NCBI GenBank assembly: GCA_946887045.1
Contig: CAMPKC010000028.1
Location: 1-51,638, forward strand
From: an uncultured Sphingobacteriaceae bacterium
GTDB lineage: Bacteria > Bacteroidota > Bacteroidia > Sphingobacteriales > Sphingobacteriaceae
DNA length: 51,638 nucleotides
Direction: 5' to 3'
In this document: positions 38,770-46,314 of the stretch, one piece after another
Numbering within the stretch: position 1 is the first letter of the stretch
Layout of the letters: every line of letters starts with the position of its first letter
The notes under the pieces: model-generated
Seen by the model: the letters and a program-made list of their open reading frames with translations, nothing else
Databases searched by the model: none
What the model was told of the DNA's origin: nothing
Program-made: the position numbers and the translations under genes

Positions 38770-39414
38770 ATGGATCAGCAAGCAGTCATCTCTCACTATA
38801 TCAATACTTTTTTTCCACAGTTTGAGCCATCTTTGAAGGAAAAACTACTATTGAGCTGTACTCTTAAAAAATTTAAAGTGGGCGAGATTTTAATGCAGCC
38901 AGGTCAGTATTTCCGTTCGACTATGCTAATAGTTGAAGGACGTGTTAAGCTATATCGCCAGGGCGATGAAGGGGATGAATTTTTCATGTATTATATCGAG
39001 CCCGGTGGTGCCTGCGCCCTTTCAATGATTTGTGCGGCTAAACAGGAAACTAGTGAAATAATGGCCAAAGCTGTTGATGACACTGTTGCATTACTCGTTC
39101 CTATAGCTCTCATGGACGAATTAATGAAAGACTATAAATCCTGGTATTATTTTGTAATCGAAACGTATCGATCGCGCTACGAAGAATTGCTCACTGTAAT
39201 TGACAACATTGCGTTTAAGAGCATGGATGAGCGTCTGGAATTTTATCTAAAAAACCAGCATGAGAAACTGAAAAGCCGTCAGCTCAATATTACTCACCAG
39301 GAAATTGCTAACGATTTAAATTCTTCCAGAGAGGTCATCTCACGTTTGCTAAAGAAGATGGAACAAAGAGGCGACCTGATACTCCACAGAAATTATATCG
39401 AGTGGTTAAAGTAA
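38770..39414 (+). CDS. Crp/Fnr-family regulator of the sulfur cluster
   Basis: I start at MDQQAVISHY (38770, 214 residues). An ATG at 38752 adds six hydrophobic residues. Residues about 20-120 are a cyclic-nucleotide-type beta barrel with GEILMQPGQYF and VEGRVKLY. Cys82 and Cys88 in GACALSMICAA could sense thiols or persulfide, but this is inference. A long helix (about 128-150) leads to the winged HTH (about 172-214). Its recognition helix SSREVISRLLKKME has Arg187, Glu188 and Arg192, equal to CRP Arg180, Glu181 and Arg185, which read TGTGA. Four TGTGAC-N4-GTCAC-like sites lie in front of the sulfur genes, so it is very likely their regulator. No such site precedes its own gene. Confidence 0.9.
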   Translation: MDQQAVISHYINTFFPQFEPSLKEKLLLSCTLKKFKVGEILMQPGQYFRSTMLIVEGRVKLYRQGDEGDEFFMYYIEPGGACALSMICAAKQETSEIMAKAVDDTVALLVPIALMDELMKDYKSWYYFVIETYRSRYEELLTVIDNIAFKSMDERLEFYLKNQHEKLKSRQLNITHQEIANDLNSSREVISRLLKKMEQRGDLILHRNYIEWLK

Positions 39415-39441
39415 GTTAACATCTATTTTCATCGCTATCTA

Positions 39442-39486
39442 TGTGACAATTATCACCGACTATATGCCGGGTGTGTCCGATTTTTG
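39442..39486 (+). promoter_or_regulatory. Crp/Fnr operator 1 and promoter
   Basis: TGTGAC-AATT-ATCACC (39442-39457) has one mismatch in the palindrome. GATTTTTG (39479-39486) is an nAnnTTTG -7 box that starts 22 bases after the operator end. It serves the small membrane protein gene at 39507. Confidence 0.7.
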
Positions 39487-39506
39487 AGTTTCAATAGATA
39501 ATAATA

Positions 39507-39770
39507 ATGGAAACACTTAAGAGAACACTTTTCAGCCATTGGAATTTTATGAGGTGGTTTAGACTGGCGATAGGGCTATTTATTGCCTTTCAAGCTTTTC
39601 AACAACATAGTGAGTTAATGTGGCTGCTTTCTGCACTTTTTATTTTTCAGGCACTAAGCAATACCGGTTGCTGCGGCGCATCAGGATGCGCAATTCCCAC
39701 CCGGAAAACAAAATCTGAAAAAATTAAAGATGTAGAATTTGTAGAGGCAGAGACTCCGAAAAAAAGATAA
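39507..39770 (+). CDS. Small membrane protein with CCG..GC motif (DUF2892/YgaP-like tail)
   Basis: An 87-residue protein with two close membrane helices (about 17-30 and 35-52), then NTGCCGASGCAIP with three cysteines and a charged tail. It resembles the membrane part of YgaP-type rhodaneses (DUF2892) without a rhodanese domain. In this setting it may help move or bind sulfane sulfur at the membrane. The cysteine motif is the most telling feature. It follows operator 1 and is the first target of the Crp/Fnr protein. The function is unproven. Confidence 0.75.
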   Translation: METLKRTLFSHWNFMRWFRLAIGLFIAFQAFQQHSELMWLLSALFIFQALSNTGCCGASGCAIPTRKTKSEKIKDVEFVEAETPKKR

Positions 39771-39866
39771 TTTGATTTAGCATTCAGGAAACTAATTTCA
39801 TCATTCCATCCTATGGAATTGGTCAATTGCCTTTACTCCTATCTCTGATTTCGATTTCGTACCTGG

Positions 39867-39912
39867 TGTGACTTTTGTCACCGTTCAAACTCTCGGGCCT
39901 GTTGCACCTTTG
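39867..39912 (+). promoter_or_regulatory. Crp/Fnr operator 2 and promoter
   Basis: TGTGAC-TTTT-GTCACC (39867-39882) is a perfect GTGAC/GTCAC palindrome. CACCTTTG (39905-39912) starts 23 bases after its end. The operator centre would lie near -44 of the expected start, as for a class II activator. The ATG at 39928 follows. Confidence 0.75.
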
Positions 39913-39927
39913 TATCTTAAATCACTC

Positions 39928-40734
39928 ATGGAAATAGCAGGTTATATCGCATCAGCATTAATTGGTCTCTCTTTAGGGCTTATAGGCGGAGGAGGTTCAA
40001 TCCTTACCGTTCCTGTTATGGTGTACTTATTTGGCGTTAACCCGCTGCTGGCCACATCGTATTCGCTTTTTATTGTTGGCACAACAAGCTTTATCGGTGC
40101 TTTTAATAATTACAGAAAGCACCTTGTTAATCTGAAAGCCGCATTCTTTTTTGGCGCCACTTCGGTTGTCACAGTTTTTATCACACGGAAATTTATCATT
40201 CCTTTCATCCCTGAAAACATAATAACTTTTGGAGGTATAACGATTACGGAATCGTTTTTAACAATGGTGCTGTTCGGGTTACTGATGCTTGTTGCTTCAG
40301 TCAGCATGATTAGAGACAGAGATGAACCCGGAGATGCAAAAGAATGTTCTGACTGCATCAGGTTCTTTAAGCTATTCGGTTACGGAATCGGTATCGGACT
40401 GGTGACGGGATTTTTAGGCGCTGGAGGAGGCTTTTTGCTCATCCCGGCATTAGTATATCTGATTAAGCTCCCCATGAAAAAGGCCGTAGGTACTTCCCTG
40501 CTCATCATTGCACTTAATTCCGTTATTGGCTTTGCAGGCGACTTGGGTCACTTCCTGATTGACTGGCCGTTCCTTCTGACAATCACTCTTATCGCTATTG
40601 CGGGAGTTTTAGCCGGAGGCCTAATCAGCAAGAAAATCCCCGGTAACAGCCTAAAGAAATTTTTTGGATGGTTTGTCCTGCTAATGGGCATTTTCATTAT
40701 AATAAAAGAAGTTTTTGGAAACCCGGCTGGGTGA
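39928..40734 (+). CDS. Sulfite exporter TauE/SafE-family membrane protein
   Basis: A 268-residue permease of the TauE/SafE (DUF81) family, with about eight membrane helices and the two repeated glycine-rich motifs: GLSLGLIGGGGSILTVPV near the start and TGFLGAGGGFLLIPAL in the middle. I start at the ATG at 39928 (MEIAGYIASALIG). A longer frame from the GTG at 39868 would begin inside the Crp/Fnr operator and lacks sense. It probably exports sulfite or thiosulfate made by persulfide oxidation, or takes up a sulfur compound. It has its own operator and its stop codon overlaps the next operator. Confidence 0.9.
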   Translation: MEIAGYIASALIGLSLGLIGGGGSILTVPVMVYLFGVNPLLATSYSLFIVGTTSFIGAFNNYRKHLVNLKAAFFFGATSVVTVFITRKFIIPFIPENIITFGGITITESFLTMVLFGLLMLVASVSMIRDRDEPGDAKECSDCIRFFKLFGYGIGIGLVTGFLGAGGGFLLIPALVYLIKLPMKKAVGTSLLIIALNSVIGFAGDLGHFLIDWPFLLTITLIAIAGVLAGGLISKKIPGNSLKKFFGWFVLLMGIFIIIKEVFGNPAG

Positions 40735-40775
40735 CAAAAGTCACCGTTGAACATCGAGGCCAGCCACGACCTTTG
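40730..40775 (+). promoter_or_regulatory. Crp/Fnr operator 3 and promoter, main sulfur operon
   Basis: GGTGAC-AAAA-GTCACC (40730-40745) is a perfect 16-bp palindrome that overlaps the stop codon of the TauE gene. GACCTTTG (40768-40775) starts 23 bases after its end. ACCTTTGTATC is shared with operator 2. It likely drives all genes from 40800 to 44390. Confidence 0.78.
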
Positions 40776-40799
40776 TATCAATTAATTAAAACTTACGAA

Positions 40800-42218
40800 A
40801 TGATCATTGACCAAATTTACACCGGATGTTTAGCACAGGGTGCGTATTATATCCAATCAGGAAATGAGGCTGCAATAATTGACCCTTTGAGGGAGATAAA
40901 TCCCTATTTGGAAAAAGCTAAAGCTAACCAGGCAAGCATAAAGTATGTGTTCGAAACACATTTTCATGCAGACTTTGTATCGGGCCACATCGATCTATCG
41001 AGACAAACAGGCGCTCCGATAATCTACGGTCCGAATGCGAATCCAAGTTTCGATGCATATATAGCCAAAGACGGCGAAGAGTTTAAAATAGGAGAACTTA
41101 CCATCCGGGTACTGCATACTCCTGGTCATACAATGGAATCGACCTCCTATTTACTGCTAGATGCGCAGGGGAATCAAAAAGCGCTATTTTCCGGCGACAC
41201 TTTATTTATCGGAGATGTAGGACGTCCTGACCTTGCTCAAAAAGCAGCACATATGACGCAGGAAGAACTCGCAGGCGTTTTATTTGATTCGCTGCGAACT
41301 AAGATACTTCCGCTTAACGATGACATTATTGTTTATCCCGCACATGGAGCGGGTTCTGCCTGTGGCAAAAATATGAGTAAAGAAACAACGGACACGCTCG
41401 GCAATCAGAAAAAAACAAATTACGCTCTCCGGGCAGACATGACAAGAGAAGAGTTTATAAAGGAGGTAACGTACGGACTAGCGCCTCCCCCTGCATATTT
41501 TCCTTTAAATGTTAAGATGAACCGTGAGGGATATGAGAGCTTTGAAAAAGTGCTTGCCAAAGGAACTCAGGCGTTGGATCCTGAAGCTTTTGAGGCAGCG
41601 GCTAATGAAACCAACGCAGTTCTGCTCGACACACGCGATCCTGAAATTTTTGCAACCGGGTTTGTGCCAAACTCAATAAACATTGGTATCGATGGCAGCT
41701 TTGCTCCATGGGTGGGATCTTTAATTCCGGATATTCAGCAGGAAATTTTAATCATAGCTGATGAAGGCCGTGAAGAGGAAGTAGTAACCCGTCTCGCCCG
41801 GGTAGGATACGACCACGCGATCGGGTACCTTAAAGGAGGAATCAAAGCCTGGATAAACGCAGGAAAAGAAGTCGATAAAATTGAGTCGATCGATGCTGAT
41901 GAGTTAGCAAAGCGAATAGCAGATAACGAGAATGCTGGTATCCTTGATGTGCGTAAAAATACAGAACACTACTCCGAGCATCTGCTTGATTCGCAAAATG
42001 TGCCTTTAGACTACATTAACGATAGTATGAGCCAGCTCGATAAAAACCAAACGTATTACGTGCATTGTGCCGGTGGTTATCGTTCAATGATTTTCAATTC
42101 TATCCTGCGTGCACGAGGCTTTAATAAACTTATTAATATCAAGGGCGGCTTTAAAGCCTTAAAGGAATCCGGCAAGTTTAAAATTAGTCCTTACGTTTGT
42201 GCCAGTACGATGATTTAA
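40800..42218 (+). CDS. MBL-fold persulfide dioxygenase-like protein with two rhodanese domains
   Basis: I start at the ATG at 40800 (472 residues), after operator 3. A frame from 40668 would overlap TauE. Residues 1-245 form a metallo-beta-lactamase fold of the ETHE1/persulfide dioxygenase kind: THFHADFVSGH gives His54, His56 and Asp58, then His110 (TPGH), Asp133 (SGDTLF) and His182. Phe replaces the fourth His of classic THxHxDH, as usual in this subgroup. Two rhodanese domains follow (about 258-360 and 363-460). The first has no catalytic Cys (IIADEGREEE). The second has Cys423 in VHCAGGYRS. It should oxidise glutathione- or CoA-like persulfide to sulfite and may shuttle sulfur between domains. 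Confidence 0.93.
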   Translation: MIIDQIYTGCLAQGAYYIQSGNEAAIIDPLREINPYLEKAKANQASIKYVFETHFHADFVSGHIDLSRQTGAPIIYGPNANPSFDAYIAKDGEEFKIGELTIRVLHTPGHTMESTSYLLLDAQGNQKALFSGDTLFIGDVGRPDLAQKAAHMTQEELAGVLFDSLRTKILPLNDDIIVYPAHGAGSACGKNMSKETTDTLGNQKKTNYALRADMTREEFIKEVTYGLAPPPAYFPLNVKMNREGYESFEKVLAKGTQALDPEAFEAAANETNAVLLDTRDPEIFATGFVPNSINIGIDGSFAPWVGSLIPDIQQEILIIADEGREEEVVTRLARVGYDHAIGYLKGGIKAWINAGKEVDKIESIDADELAKRIADNENAGILDVRKNTEHYSEHLLDSQNVPLDYINDSMSQLDKNQTYYVHCAGGYRSMIFNSILRARGFNKLINIKGGFKALKESGKFKISPYVCASTMI

Positions 42219-42239
42219 TTCACTTAAAATTAATCACAA

Positions 42240-42566
42240 ATGAATATGTTTAGCAGTTTTTTTCCGAACAAAGAACACGACCTGGATGGAAGAACTTTCA
42301 AACAGAGGTTTGAAAACAGCAATAACGGCGTTCTGGTGGATGTTCGTACAGCTCCCGAGTTTAATAACGACACAATTCCCGGCGCAATAAATATGGATTT
42401 CATGTCGCCCGGATTTCAAAAAGAAGTTGAAAAACTAAATAAAGAAAAGACCTACTTCGTTTTCTGCCGCAGCGGCGGAAGAAGTAGCGCAGCAGCTTCA
42501 GTGCTAAGAAAGATTGGCTTAACAAGCTTCAACCTGATTGGCGGAATTGGAGCCTGGCCACACTAA
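42240..42566 (+). CDS. Single-domain rhodanese
   Basis: A 108-residue sulfurtransferase with no signal peptide. It has the usual VDVRTAPEFNNDTIPGAINMD strand-helix start (quoted in part: VDVRTAPEF, PGAINMD) and the active-site loop FCRSGGRSS with its Cys near residue 78. It would transfer sulfane sulfur between thiols, cyanide or CoA in the cytoplasm. It follows the dioxygenase gene by 21 bases and is likely in the same operon. It adds a free sulfur carrier to those fused in the neighbouring enzymes. Confidence 0.92.
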   Translation: MNMFSSFFPNKEHDLDGRTFKQRFENSNNGVLVDVRTAPEFNNDTIPGAINMDFMSPGFQKEVEKLNKEKTYFVFCRSGGRSSAAASVLRKIGLTSFNLIGGIGAWPH

Positions 42567-42588
42567 ATGTTCTCAATTATTAAAAAAG

Positions 42589-43422
42589 ATGAAACCTTTG
42601 ACCATTCTAATCCCTACTGATTTTTCGGAAGTTTGCCTTCTGGCACTTCCGATGGTTGATCTGCTGTCTCAAAAAATTCCGGTTCGGGTACATATGCTTC
42701 ATGTAATTGAAGTGAACGATTCAAGTTCGGATTATTCTGAAGGCCTTAATGATGTAAGCTCCATTTCTAAAAGAGAAAAAGAAGCATTGCACAATTTTGC
42801 TTTCTTGAGAAACACCTGGCGAGATTTCGAACTTCATATCGAAACAGGGTTATTGACCGACCAGATTAACCGTGCCGCATCAAAGTTAGAAGCCGATGTT
42901 GTTATAATGGGAACTAATGGCTCCGATGGTTTTATGGAGAAAATCTCCGGCTCAGAAGCACAACACGTAGTGAGGCATCTGCAGGTTCCGGTAATTAGCT
43001 TGAGACCCGGAACTATGGCTAGACAATTAAAGAACATTCTTCTTGTAGCCGACTTCGAACATTTTGAAAAAAGCATCCAGATAAATACCATAAAAACAAT
43101 TGCCAACGCGTTTAATGCAACCATACACTTATTACAGATACTGACCCTTGAAGAAGAGAAATATGCAGATGAAATAATAGAACAAATGAAGTTTTTTGCA
43201 AAAGAGCATGAGCTTTTAAAATTTGAAACCCATCTTTACAGAGACCATAAAGTTGTTAGCGGGGTACAAAATTTCAATAAGGAAGCCGATATGGATTTGG
43301 TTTGCATCCGTACTCATGGCCGAAAAGGTATAAATCATTTGCTCTTCGGAAGTATTGCCGAACGACTGGTGAACCACTGTATAAAACCATTGTTAACGTT
43401 TCAATTAAAAGAAAATGCTTGA
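42589..43422 (+). CDS. Tandem universal stress protein (UspA-like)
   Basis: A 277-residue protein with two UspA folds (about 1-145 and 146-277), starting MKPLTILIPTDFSE at 42589. An earlier frame start (42538) overlaps the rhodanese gene. The second fold keeps the ATP-binding pattern GRKGINHLLFGSIAERLV. The first has MGTNGSDGFMEKISGSEA, a related loop. Such tandem proteins are often induced with redox or sulfur stress, and here the gene lies inside the sulfur operon. Its stop overlaps the next start by 8 bases, so translation is coupled to the YeeE gene. Confidence 0.88.
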   Translation: MKPLTILIPTDFSEVCLLALPMVDLLSQKIPVRVHMLHVIEVNDSSSDYSEGLNDVSSISKREKEALHNFAFLRNTWRDFELHIETGLLTDQINRAASKLEADVVIMGTNGSDGFMEKISGSEAQHVVRHLQVPVISLRPGTMARQLKNILLVADFEHFEKSIQINTIKTIANAFNATIHLLQILTLEEEKYADEIIEQMKFFAKEHELLKFETHLYRDHKVVSGVQNFNKEADMDLVCIRTHGRKGINHLLFGSIAERLVNHCIKPLLTFQLKENA

Positions 43423-43972
43423 ATTTATTAGTCAACCCTGGCCATGGTACGTTTCGGGTACGGCCATCGCTTTTATTATGGTTTTATTGCTGATTTACGG
43501 AAAATCTTTTGGATTTTCTTCCAACTTAAGGACAATGTGCACCATTATGGGTGCGGGTAAAAGAGTAAAATTTTTCGATTTCGACTGGAGAACACAGAAG
43601 TGGAACCTGTATTTTCTAATCGGTTCAATATTGGGTGGATTTATAGCATCCACATGGCTCAATAGCGATGCACCACTGCAACTTTCGTCGGCAACAACTG
43701 CGGAAATAGAAGCCCTGGGAATCCACTTCGACGGCGGACTAAACCCGGCTCAACTCTTCGGAATTGAAGCGGTCAGTTCTTTAAAAGGTATTCTGATTCT
43801 ACTCATCGGCGGAATACTGGTAGGTTTTGGCACCCGCTATGCCGGGGGTTGTACATCGGGCCATGCAATCAGTGGCTTATCTAATTTGCAGGTCCCTTCT
43901 CTTATAGCAGTTATCGGATTTTTCGTCGGGGGTTTAGTGATGACGCACTTCCTGCTCCCATTAATATTTTAA
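43415..43972 (+). CDS. YeeE/YedE-type sulfur transporter, half 1
   Basis: A 185-residue membrane protein with about four or five helices and the family motif GTRYAGGCTSGHAISG, whose Cys is thought to pass thiosulfate or sulfur along the pore in YeeE. Full-length YeeE has two such halves in one chain. Here the second half is a separate gene starting 5 bases later. It overlaps the Usp gene by 8 bases. The pair should bring thiosulfate or a related sulfur anion across the inner membrane. Confidence 0.9.
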   Translation: MLEFISQPWPWYVSGTAIAFIMVLLLIYGKSFGFSSNLRTMCTIMGAGKRVKFFDFDWRTQKWNLYFLIGSILGGFIASTWLNSDAPLQLSSATTAEIEALGIHFDGGLNPAQLFGIEAVSSLKGILILLIGGILVGFGTRYAGGCTSGHAISGLSNLQVPSLIAVIGFFVGGLVMTHFLLPLIF

Positions 43973-43976
43973 TAGC

Positions 43977-44390
43977 ATGAAAGGATTGAAATTTATAGCG
44001 GCCGGCACTTTCTTCGGCATTGTAATGGCAAAATCTGAAGCCATATCATGGTATCGCATTCAGGAAATGTTCCGTTTCCAGTCGTTCCATATGTATGGCA
44101 TAATCGGAACAGCGGTAATACTGGGTGTTATTGCTGTATATCTGATTAAGAAATTCAGAATCAGAGACACAGAAGGTAATCCTGTAGTATTTCAGGATAA
44201 AGAAAGGAGTTGGAAAAGATACTTGATTGGCGGATCTGTATTTGGTTTAGGCTGGGCGCTGACGGGTGCTTGCCCGGGGCCAATGTTCGTAAATGTTGGC
44301 TATGGGTATCTCGCCATGCTTATTGTAATACTGGGTGCATTACTCGGAACCTATCTTTACGGTTTACTTCAGAAAAAGCTTCCTCATTAA
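43977..44390 (+). CDS. YeeE/YedE-type sulfur transporter, half 2 (DUF6691-like)
   Basis: A 137-residue membrane protein with four helices and the motif GWALTGACPGPMFVNVG. Its Cys corresponds to the conserved cysteine of the second half of YeeE. It starts 4 bases after the stop of half 1 and ends the operon at a strong hairpin. Split YeeE pairs like this are common in Bacteroidota sulfur clusters. Both halves are needed for a full channel, so the two products probably form a complex. Confidence 0.88.
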   Translation: MKGLKFIAAGTFFGIVMAKSEAISWYRIQEMFRFQSFHMYGIIGTAVILGVIAVYLIKKFRIRDTEGNPVVFQDKERSWKRYLIGGSVFGLGWALTGACPGPMFVNVGYGYLAMLIVILGALLGTYLYGLLQKKLPH

Positions 44391-44418
44391 TATTCTCATC
44401 TCAGAATACAGATATCAA

Positions 44419-44464
44419 AATATTAATTCCTGAGGTCGCAATACCAACCTCAGGAATTAATATT
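44419..44464. terminator. Bidirectional terminator between convergent sulfur genes
   Basis: A perfect 18-bp stem (44419-44436 with 44447-44464) and a 10-base loop. The stem ends in A/T-rich sequence on both sides, so it can stop both the YeeE operon and the reductase gene. It overlaps the stop codon of the latter. Confidence 0.88.
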
Positions 44465-46145
44465 ATACACATACCGGTTCTACCTGTCCCCTATTTATTT
44501 CTTCGCAATAGGTTTCCCATAAAAGATATCCACCGGAAAGATTGGCAACATTCTTAAAGCCGCGTTGTATCAATATTCTTTGAGCCAGATAGCCGCGCAT
44601 CCCTTGCTGACAAAAAATATAGACATCCTTATCATCCGGAATTTCTTCAAGTCTGTTGCGGATCTCATCCAAAGGAATATTGACGGCACCACGGATACTT
44701 CCAGAGATAAATTCGGCCTCTGTCCTGACGTCCAGTAAAAAGCTGTTCGCTTTCAGGGATTTTAGCTCTGAGCATTGAATTACTCTCAACCGTCCGAGCA
44801 ATATATTTTCAGCAACGAAGCCGACCATATTAACCGGATCTTTAGCTGAAGAAAAAGGTGGTGCATAGGCATGCTCAATCTCGGTAAGGTCGTAAACGGT
44901 ACCTTCATTCTTTATTACTGCGGCAAGTAAATCAACACGCTTGTCAGCCCCTTCTTTTCCAATTATCTGGGCACTTAATACCCTGCCGCTGTCTGGCGAA
45001 AATGCTATCTGGATAGTCATCAGTTGCGCATCAGGATAATACCCAGCATGAGAATTGCCGTGAATAGTGGATACAACATGCTCAATCCCGCTTTTTTTGA
45101 GCTGTTTAGCAGACATTCCCGCTGCTCCCACAGTAAGATCAAAAAGTTTAACTATTGAAGTGTTGATTGAGCCTTTGTAGGTTCGAACATTGCCAAACAC
45201 CAGATTATTGGCACAGATGCGTCCTTGTTTATTGGCGGGACCTGCCAGAAAGGTTACTGTTGATTGGCCCGATATCGGACTCGCAAATTCAATGGCATCA
45301 CCTACCGCATAAATATCAGGATCGGAGGTTTGAAGGTATTCATTAACATAAATGCCCTTTGCTGTCCCCAGTGCAAGGCCCGCCTTTTCTGCCAGCTGTG
45401 TATCAGGCTTAACGCCGATGGATAAGATTACGATATCTGCTTCAATCTCCTGATCTGTGCTTAGCTGACCCCCTATCGCTGCACCATTTTTCACGAATCC
45501 AGTTACCGAAGTGTTCAGATGAAGATCAATTCCTTTTTCACGCAAATGTTTTTGTGCGATAGCTGCTACCGGAAAATCCACAGGGGCCAGAATCTGATTG
45601 CCCATTTCAACAACACTTACATCTAAGCCGAGTTCATGAAAGTTCTCGGCCATTTCAAGGCCAATAAAACCGGCGCCAACTATCAGCGCTTTTTTCACTT
45701 CACGCGCATTAATAAATTCCTTTATATAGTCAGTATCCGAAACATTCCGGACAGTGAAAATGCCGTCGATTCCAATGCCGGGAAGTTGCGGCCGAATAGG
45801 ATTGGCGCCAGGCGACAACACTAGTTTGTCATAGCTTTCAGTATACTCTTCGCCTGATTGTAAATTTACAGCAGTAACAGTCTTCTGTGCAGGGCTGATT
45901 GAGGTAACTTCAGTTCCGATTCGGACATCGATGTTAAAGCGTGTAGAAAATGAGATTGCCGTTTGAACAAACAGCTTATTCCTGTCCTTAATTACATTTC
46001 CAATATAATAAGGCAAACCACAGTTCGCATAAGAAATGTACTGCCCTTTTTCAAAGATTACAATTTCAGCTTGTTCGTCAAGCCTTCTTAACCTTGCCGC
46101 TGTACTGGCTCCGCCTGCTACAGCCCCGATAATTAAATATTTCAC
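44463..46145 (-). CDS. CoA-disulfide / persulfide reductase with C-terminal rhodanese domain
   Basis: A flavoprotein of the CoADR-rhodanese (Npsr) type. I start at the GTG at 46145 (560 residues) because AAAGGAC lies just before it and the FAD motif KYLIIGAVAGG follows at once. The longer frame to 46199 would run through the promoter. FAD fold 1-150 has active-site Cys42 in SYANCGLPYYIG. NAD fold has GAGFIGLEMAENF (157-169), and the FAD-binding YAVGDAIEF is at 279-287. The dimer domain has YAPPFSSAKDP (427-437). The rhodanese (about 460-550) has Cys512 (FCQQGMRG). It should reduce CoA disulfide, CoA persulfide or polysulfide with NAD(P)H. It has its own Crp/Fnr operator. Confidence 0.93.
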   Translation of the reverse strand: MKYLIIGAVAGGASTAARLRRLDEQAEIVIFEKGQYISYANCGLPYYIGNVIKDRNKLFVQTAISFSTRFNIDVRIGTEVTSISPAQKTVTAVNLQSGEEYTESYDKLVLSPGANPIRPQLPGIGIDGIFTVRNVSDTDYIKEFINAREVKKALIVGAGFIGLEMAENFHELGLDVSVVEMGNQILAPVDFPVAAIAQKHLREKGIDLHLNTSVTGFVKNGAAIGGQLSTDQEIEADIVILSIGVKPDTQLAEKAGLALGTAKGIYVNEYLQTSDPDIYAVGDAIEFASPISGQSTVTFLAGPANKQGRICANNLVFGNVRTYKGSINTSIVKLFDLTVGAAGMSAKQLKKSGIEHVVSTIHGNSHAGYYPDAQLMTIQIAFSPDSGRVLSAQIIGKEGADKRVDLLAAVIKNEGTVYDLTEIEHAYAPPFSSAKDPVNMVGFVAENILLGRLRVIQCSELKSLKANSFLLDVRTEAEFISGSIRGAVNIPLDEIRNRLEEIPDDKDVYIFCQQGMRGYLAQRILIQRGFKNVANLSGGYLLWETYCEEINRGQVEPVCV

Positions 46146-46162
46146 GTCCTTTATGTTTTCTT

Positions 46163-46207
46163 CAAATTTTGAAGAAAACGTGCGCATCCTCGGTGACAAT
46201 TGTCACA
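46163..46207 (-). promoter_or_regulatory. Crp/Fnr operator 4 and promoter
   Basis: On the minus strand TGTGAC-AATT-GTCACC (46207-46192) is a perfect palindrome. AAAATTTG (46170-46163, nAnnTTTG) starts 22 bases after its end. AAAGGAC (46152-46146) and the GTG start follow. Confidence 0.75.
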
Positions 46208-46254
46208 AAAGATAAATAAATTCTCAAATAAGTTAAATGCTGTGCTGTCTTAAT

Positions 46255-46297
46255 AAAAAAAGCGCTGACTTTGAAATCAAGAACAGCGCTTTTTTTA
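46255..46297 (-). terminator. Terminator after the OmpA/PD40 gene
   Basis: A perfect 13-bp stem AAAAAAAGCGCTG / CAGCGCTTTTTTT (46255-46267, 46284-46296) with a 16-base loop. It works in either direction but lies after the stop of the minus-strand gene. Confidence 0.9.
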
Positions 46298-46314
46298 TAA
46301 TATACTTAAAATGG

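Noticed and set aside
39868..39927. GTG start giving TauE 20 extra residues
   Set aside because: The GTG lies inside the Crp/Fnr operator and before the likely transcription start. The ATG at 39928 begins the first membrane helix.
40668..40799. Earlier start for the MBL-rhodanese gene
   Set aside because: It would overlap the TauE gene and run through operator 3 and its promoter. The family starts at MIIDQIYTG.
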